Positions 5,307 through 6,379 of a DNA stretch of 6,379 nucleotides are shown one piece after another. The notes under the pieces were generated by a model. That model was not told where the DNA came from. It ran no database searches and worked only from the letters and a program-made list of their open reading frames with translations. Origin of the DNA: CAYWFP01 sp964457365 (GTDB lineage Bacteria; Planctomycetota; SZUA-567); NCBI GenBank assembly GCA_964457365.1, contig CAYWFP010000153.1, positions 1 to 6,379 of the forward strand. The letters run 5' to 3'. A program made the translations under genes and the position numbers. The number at the start of each line of letters is the position of its first letter. Positions within the stretch are counted from its first letter, which is position 1.

Positions 5307-6379
5307 ATGGAAAGTTATGCGCCATCGGATATCCGGACCATCGTTCTCTGCGGGCATGGCGGTGCGGGCAAGACCATCCTCGCCGAGGCCATGCTGCTCA
5401 AGGCCGGTATGGTCAACCGCATCGGCTCCATTGCCGACGGCACCACTGTCAGCGACTACGAGGAGGACGAGCAGGAGCGCGGTTGCAGCGTTTCTTCCTC
5501 GGTGCTGCACGGCAAGTTCGCCGACAAGCAGATCCGTATCATCGACACCCCCGGTTCCTCGGGGTTCATCGGTTCGGTCGTCTCCGGCATCGCTGCGGCC
5601 GACCTGGCCGTCATCTGCATCAACGCCAGCAAGGGCATCGAGTTGATGTCGCGCAAGGCGTGGGATCTCGCCGGCGAGATGAACGTGCCGCGGATGATCG
5701 TGGTCACGCGCATGGACGGTGACAACGTCAACTACCAGGAACTGCTCAAGAACATCAAGGAGAGCTTCGGCAAGGCCTGCGTCGCCTTCACCCTCCCCGA
5801 GGGCGAGGGCGCTTCCTTCGCCGGCGTCACCGCGGTCATGGACGAGAAGAACACCGGCGAAGCGGCCGGGGCGCAGCGCATGGAGATCACCGAGTCGGCG
5901 GTCGAGTCCGACGATGCGCTGATGGAGAAGTATCTCGAGGGCGAGGAGATCACCCACGCGCAGGTGATGGACCTGCTGCAGAACGCCATCGCCGGCGGCA
6001 GCGTCGTCCCGGTCTTCGCGGTGGCCGCGGAGAAGGAGGTCGGCGTCGAGGAGTTGATGAACGGCATTGCCGCCTGGGCGCCAGAGCCCATGCAGGCCAG
6101 GCGCACGGTGGTCAAGGGCGAGGGCGAGGAGCGCGTGGAGGAAATCTGGAGCCCGCAACCCGACGGTCCTTTGGCGGCGCAGGTCTTCAAGATCGTCAGC
6201 GATCCGCATGTCGGCAAGCTCGCTTTCTTCCGCGTCTTCCAGGGCGAACTCGCGAGCAAGTCGAGCGCGCTGGTCAGTTCCACAGGCAAGGCCGAGAAGT
6301 TCGCCCAGATCTTCATCGCCCAGGACGAGAAGCGCGAGGACTTGGACAAGGCCGTCGCCGGTGACGTCGCCGTGGTGGC
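5307..6379 (+). CDS. EF-G-like (EF-G-2 type) translational GTPase, 3' end outside the window
   Basis: The frame is open from the ATG at 5307 to the right edge: 357 codons plus two bases, about half of a usual EF-G-type protein of roughly 670-700 residues. GGGGAGGA (5291-5298) precedes the start. The GTPase domain shows G1 GHGGAGKT (16-23), a switch I region TTVSDYEEDEQERGCSV (46-62), G3 DTPGSSGF (80-87) and G4 TRMD (134-137). Domain II starts near 288 (LAAQVFKIVSDPHVGKLAFFRV). This pattern fits the EF-G-like paralogue family typified by Thermus thermophilus EF-G-2 rather than canonical FusA, which has AHIDAGKT, DTPGHVDF and NKMD. Canonical EF-G uses a catalytic His in DTPGHVDF; here that position is Ser84. 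The G4 Asn-Lys is Thr-Arg, which may change nucleotide specificity or affinity. It stands alone, away from rpsL/rpsG/tufA, as expected for a paralogue. Its cellular role is not established. Confidence 0.92.
   Translation, partial: MESYAPSDIRTIVLCGHGGAGKTILAEAMLLKAGMVNRIGSIADGTTVSDYEEDEQERGCSVSSSVLHGKFADKQIRIIDTPGSSGFIGSVVSGIAAADLAVICINASKGIELMSRKAWDLAGEMNVPRMIVVTRMDGDNVNYQELLKNIKESFGKACVAFTLPEGEGASFAGVTAVMDEKNTGEAAGAQRMEITESAVESDDALMEKYLEGEEITHAQVMDLLQNAIAGGSVVPVFAVAAEKEVGVEELMNGIAAWAPEPMQARRTVVKGEGEERVEEIWSPQPDGPLAAQVFKIVSDPHVGKLAFFRVFQGELASKSSALVSSTGKAEKFAQIFIAQDEKREDLDKAVAGDVAVV

Noticed and set aside
5114..5722. 202-codon plus-strand frame, possible leader peptide before the EF-G-like gene
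   Set aside because: Its start precedes the predicted transcript start, and its translation is Arg/Cys/His-rich and runs deep into the GTPase gene out of frame.
5157..6209. 350-codon open frame on the minus strand
   Set aside because: It is antisense to the EF-G-like gene, whose motifs are unmistakable; it is compositionally a shadow and has no start signals.

Overview
The window reads as GC-rich proteobacterial chromosome, most likely a gammaproteobacterium. The lineage call is an inference from gene content (a Do-family periplasmic protease with a Sec signal, an AI-2E/PerM-type permease, an EF-G-2-like GTPase, a sigma54-type promoter) and from dense GC-rich coding. It cannot be resolved to genus by reading. 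I see no insertion sequence, CRISPR array or rRNA/tRNA gene.

Layout from left to right. Positions 1-180 are AT-richer and hold no convincing gene, only a hairpin near the edge. Positions 181-552 (minus) encode a small hydrophilic protein of unknown function, preceded by a good sigma70 promoter. The divergent intergenic region 553-863 contains that promoter, a TGTCA-N3-TGACA dyad, and a near-consensus sigma54 (-24/-12) promoter pointing right. Three plus-strand genes follow: an unrecognised 209-residue protein with an excisionase/MerR-like DNA-binding N-terminus and a coiled coil (864-1493), a membrane-embedded zinc metallopeptidase of the YugP type (1526-2248), and a Do-family (DegP/DegQ/MucD) periplasmic serine protease with two PDZ domains (2381-3868). 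The protease gene ends in an intrinsic terminator whose hairpin loop contains the stop codon of the convergent gene, an AI-2E family permease on the minus strand (3902-4975). A second divergent region, 4976-5306, separates the permease from a plus-strand EF-G-like translational GTPase that runs off the right edge (5307-6379). This region carries a TATAAT promoter, a hairpin at the predicted 5' end, and a terminator-like hairpin with eight Ts before the GTPase start codon.

How the genes may work together: the middle block pairs a possible DNA-binding protein with an inner-membrane protease and a periplasmic protease/chaperone, so an envelope protein quality-control unit is a reasonable inference. 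The sigma54-type promoter would place at least the first two genes under a bacterial enhancer-binding protein. The main leads are this sigma54-driven protease unit with its unassigned first gene, and the probable transcription attenuator (or short RNA) in front of the EF-G-like gene. No wholly new system is demonstrated by the sequence alone.
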